NCBI GenBank assembly: GCA_009763385.1
Contig: CM019828.1
Span: 23,011,000-23,074,999 of the forward strand
Source: Coix lacryma-jobi var. lacryma-jobi
Lineage: Eukaryota > Streptophyta > Magnoliopsida > Poales > Poaceae
Length of the DNA stretch: 64,000 bases
Direction: 5' to 3'
Position numbers and translations under genes: made by a program. The notes beneath the pieces are model-generated. The model saw only the letters and a list, made by a program, of their open reading frames with translations, searched no databases and was not told where the DNA came from. Numbering within the stretch: the first letter of the stretch is position 1; each line of letters begins with the position of its first letter. Below are positions 61,369 to 64,000 of this stretch, in pieces.

Positions 61369-61845
61369 CTGCAGGTCTGCAGCTGTGTGACTCTCTATGT
61401 GTGTCTTCTTTTGTGAGTTGTGTGATTCAGTGATTGTGAGAACTAAGTAAGAACTATGTCTATGTGCTTGTGCCTTGTGCTCTATGAGACTGATGATGTC
61501 CTTTATTTATAAATTGTGATTGTATTGTGCACTTGACCACTTGTACTGTCCTATCACTTGCTGATTTAAAGCAATATTGGCTGCTGATTTGGTCTGCTCA
61601 TGGATTGGAGGTGGCTGCAATGATTCAGATAAGTGATAGACTGATAGCTTGTTGTTTCCTATATTTTTATGAACTGCTTGCTGTTATTGACAATATTTAG
61701 CATTTATAAGCTGTACAAATGTGTTGTAGGACATAGGAACATGCAAGACTAAGCCACCAAGGTATCAGCCAATCAGGTATGTCTACTTGCCCTCTCTTTT
61801 ATTTTCAGCAACCTATATAAGTATATATTCAGCAACCTATATAAG

Positions 61846-61893
61846 TTGCTATATATATATACATAATATTATATATATATATATATATATATA
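61846..61893. repeat. TA-rich microsatellite in the hAT element
   Basis: Long (TA)n broken by CATAATA. It is the only long homogenous microsatellite near the element end. Confidence 0.85.
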
Positions 61894-62022
61894 ATGGCTA
61901 TAGTGCCAAAACGCCTAGGAAAACGCCTAGCAACGCCTAGGCCCGATTACTCCCGCCTAGGCTCTAGGCAGTGGGTCAGCGCCTAGTTTCCGCCTAGCGC
62001 CTAGCTGAACTTTGATTTATAC

Positions 62023-62447
62023 TAATCAAATAGTAATTTGCATAAATGTATCTGAACGTTTTTGAAAAAACTTTTTTTTATCGCTCTCAAACCATAAAAA
62101 CGACCATCCAGAAATCAAAACCGTAAATTTAAAGAGAGCACCAAAATCCAATGAGAACAATCATATAAGACAATTATATATTCACAACAAGTCACAAACA
62201 GGACCTACATTACCCAGGTGGATTTCATGTTAAAATTTTGTACAACAAATTAGGACATAATTAATATGAACAGCTGAGCCACCTTGAGCATGTGCAAGGA
62301 ATTGAACTTATCCAGTAGTAACAGAGTTTCACAATTGTTCTCTAAATGTTTCTGAACTAGTAGTAATTTTTTTTCTCCTTTGCCCATAATTGGTCTCTAA
62401 ATGTTTCTGAACCAGTAGTAATTTTTTTTATCTTCTTTGCAATATAG
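62023..62447. other. Intergenic spacer with a 55-bp two-copy tandem repeat
   Basis: AT-rich. TCTAAATGTTTCTGAAC begins units at 62341 and 62396, both followed by AGTAGTAATTTTTTTT. No coding signature. Confidence 0.6.
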
Positions 62448-62455
62448 TACATAGT

Positions 62456-63450
62456 TATAGATGTACATGCAGCCCGAGGCACGAAGGCACGGTACAAAGC
62501 ACGAGAAAAAAGCACGGCACAAGCACGGCCCGACCCGGTGCCACAGACCGTGTCTGGGCCTTCCACCAGGCCCGTGGGCCAGCACGGGCACGGCCCGCTC
62601 CATAGCGCATGGCCCGGTGGTGGCCTGGCGGCCTGGCCTGCTAGTGCTAGAAGCCCACCCCTCTCTCCCTAACCCTAACTGGCCAACTCTCGATCTCCCG
62701 CACGACCGCACACAACCTCCGCTCTCCTCGCTTCTCCCACACACTCGCGGCCTCGCGCCGCCTCTCCACTTTCCCACACGGCCACGCGACACGCGTGAGG
62801 CGCGACGAGCAGCGGGCGACGGCAGCTTCCCCCACGCGGCCACGCGTGAGGCCCGACAAGCGACGGGCGGCGGCGTGACGCGCGGTGGTGACACGGGTGC
62901 GGTCGCGTAGTACCGTCGCCTTCCCGTAGCCCCTCTTGTCCCCACGCAGCGTCCTCCCTTTCCGTCCCTGGCCACCCCATGCATCAGCTCCGACGAGCCG
63001 TGATGAAGACGCAGTCGACCTCCTGTCGTCCTCTTCCTTCGGCTCCGGGCGGATGCGCCATGGGAGGCAGCGCCACGGTGGTGCTCGTCCTCCTCCGACA
63101 GTCCGGCTGGATCTACCACGGGAGGCGGCGCCGCGGTGGCCTCCTCCTCGACTCCTCCGCCTCCGACCGCCGGATCTACCACGAGCGCCGACGCAAGCCG
63201 GCGGTGGCCTTCTGCTCCCCCCTTCTCTCTCTGTGGGCCTCGGGCCGACCCGACTCTCGGAAATGGCCGTGCTTCTCGGGCCGGCCCGACACGGAAATAG
63301 GCCCATGGGCCCGTGCCTGGGCCGGAGGCCAAGCCCGTGGGCCTCTTAGGCACGGCACGAGAGGCATGCGGGCCATGTCGGTCTGGCCCGGTGCGGGCCG
63401 TGCCTAGCCCGTGCTCGGACCGGGGCGGGCCGACCCGATGGACATCTATA
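62456..63450. mobile_element. GC-rich non-autonomous hAT element (995 bp)
   Basis: Ends TATAGATGT(A/C)CAT are inverted, and the 8-bp TSD TACATAGT flanks the element (62448-62455 and 63451-63458). The ends carry GGCCCG / GCACGG words, a pattern known from grass hAT relatives with GGCCCGGCACG-rich termini. The centre (62640-63250) is very GC-rich and open on both strands without recognised domains. No transposase. Confidence 0.8.
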
Positions 63451-63458
63451 TACATAGT

Positions 63459-64000
63459 TCATCCAAATAGTAATAATAACTATTCCAAAACTAGAACCGT
63501 AAAAGTTCTCATATGGCAAAAAGATACAGTATAACATTGGAGTAGTAATTTGGTGCTTTGCAGTAGTGATCGGCCAGAAAATAACAAAAATCAAACAATA
63601 ACAACTAATAAGCATTGATAAATAATGGGAAAAATGGAACTAATCGTCAACCCCCACGACGCCCAGCCAGCTCCGCCGTGAAAAATAAATCTATCATCTA
63701 GTCAGAAATGAGGCTGAAACCACAACCTATTTACAAGGGATTCAAAATTTCTACGAGCTCATAGATCGAGGACCTCAAAATCATCAAGAATCCATACGAA
63801 AACAGTGTAACTCAGAACGCATGCTTTACAAACCTTATTCATCGAGATATGTTTGAAACTTTCACGAGCACTGCATGGTCCCGGAATAAAAAAAATGGAG
63901 ACATAAGGTAAGGAAAGGCAGAGGGCATAAACAAACTGAAGTTATCGTTGGAGTTTCTTGCGCCACCAGCTGAATCCACAATTGAGGGCGCCACAGATTT
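63459..64000. other. Right-edge sequence, no recognised feature
   Basis: AT-rich. A short stretch on the minus strand (64000 to about 63885) is open but too short and unconserved in appearance to call. No TIRs or LTR ends seen before the window edge. Confidence 0.4.

Larger units (their letters stand above)
57973..62014 (+). mobile_element. hAT transposon (4,042 bp), structurally intact
   Basis: TIRs CAAAGTTC(C/A)GCTAGGCG at both ends, with a perfect 8-bp TSD ATTTATAC (57965-57972 and 62015-62022). Sub-terminal regions are full of short CGCCTAGGCG / GCCTAGGC words, the pattern hAT transposases bind. A GC-rich 5' region (58000-58560) with repeated CCGCCGTCCG words precedes a four-exon transposase gene without stops. 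A long TA run lies at about 61846-61893, inside the 3' end. Confidence 0.95.

Noticed and set aside
62397..63455. Minus-strand ORF of 352 codons, GC-rich
   Set aside because: It overlaps the non-autonomous hAT end to end, crosses its TSDs, and is Arg/Gly/Ala-rich with alternative frames equally open. It reflects base composition.
1..64000. tRNA or rRNA genes
   Set aside because: I looked for cloverleaf blocks (GTTCRANNC with a paired A box) and rRNA words and found none that convinced me. Only retroelement primer sites matching tRNA ends are present.

Overview
This is nuclear DNA of a grass, most likely a panicoid such as sorghum or a close relative. That is inferred from spliced plant genes, grass-type MITEs (Tourist-like, Stowaway), a Sirevirus, a Tat/Grande-like Ty3 element and hAT and PIF/Harbinger transposons. 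I could not search a database, so the species is inference. There are only two host genes: the N-terminal part of an FCS-like zinc finger (FLZ) gene leaving the left edge on the minus strand (1-170), and a complete eleven-exon plus-strand gene for an AIM25-type phospholipid scramblase (40819-55641). Almost everything else is transposable elements, many of whose ends I could fix by target-site duplications (TSDs).

Layout. 1-6130 is the FLZ promoter, MITEs, a 162-bp tandem duplication, a 1.5-kb solo LTR (2151-3655) and the start of a ~227-bp tandem array (from 5293). That array is cut by a PIF/Harbinger transposon (6131-28259, TSD CAG) and resumes at 28263. The Harbinger element, native length about 4.06 kb, carries a broken Myb/SANT gene and a broken DDE transposase. 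An 18-kb Sirevirus (6614-24675, TSD TCTGC) landed inside the last codons of that transposase. The Sirevirus was itself hit by two elements now left as solo LTRs (12243-15760 and 17138-18682).

A 12-kb Tat-lineage Ty3 element (28719-40745, TSD CTCTG) sits 69 bp upstream of the AIM25 start codon. It has a multi-exon antisense gene and two minisatellite arrays. AIM25 runs through eleven exons with every splice phase matching, giving 349 codons plus stop. Its fourth intron is 11.9 kb because it holds a chromovirus (42461-51318, TSD GTTGG) with a non-autonomous LTR element nested in one of its LTRs (42813-46226, TSD CCGGC), then a 1.35-kb deleted copia element (51765-53111, TSD CCATG) and two MITEs.

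Downstream of AIM25 lie two 257-bp Stowaway MITEs in inverted orientation, a Mutator-like element with long inverted ends, a structurally intact hAT transposon encoding an uninterrupted 764-residue transposase (57973-62014, TSD ATTTATAC), and a GC-rich non-autonomous hAT (62456-63450).

The best candidates for something new are: the nested LTR element with a single intact 853-codon protease-bearing ORF and no reverse transcriptase; the copia derivative that keeps an in-frame gag::RNase H fusion; the intact hAT; and the Tat 3' LTR (TATA box intact) placed as a possible AIM25 promoter.
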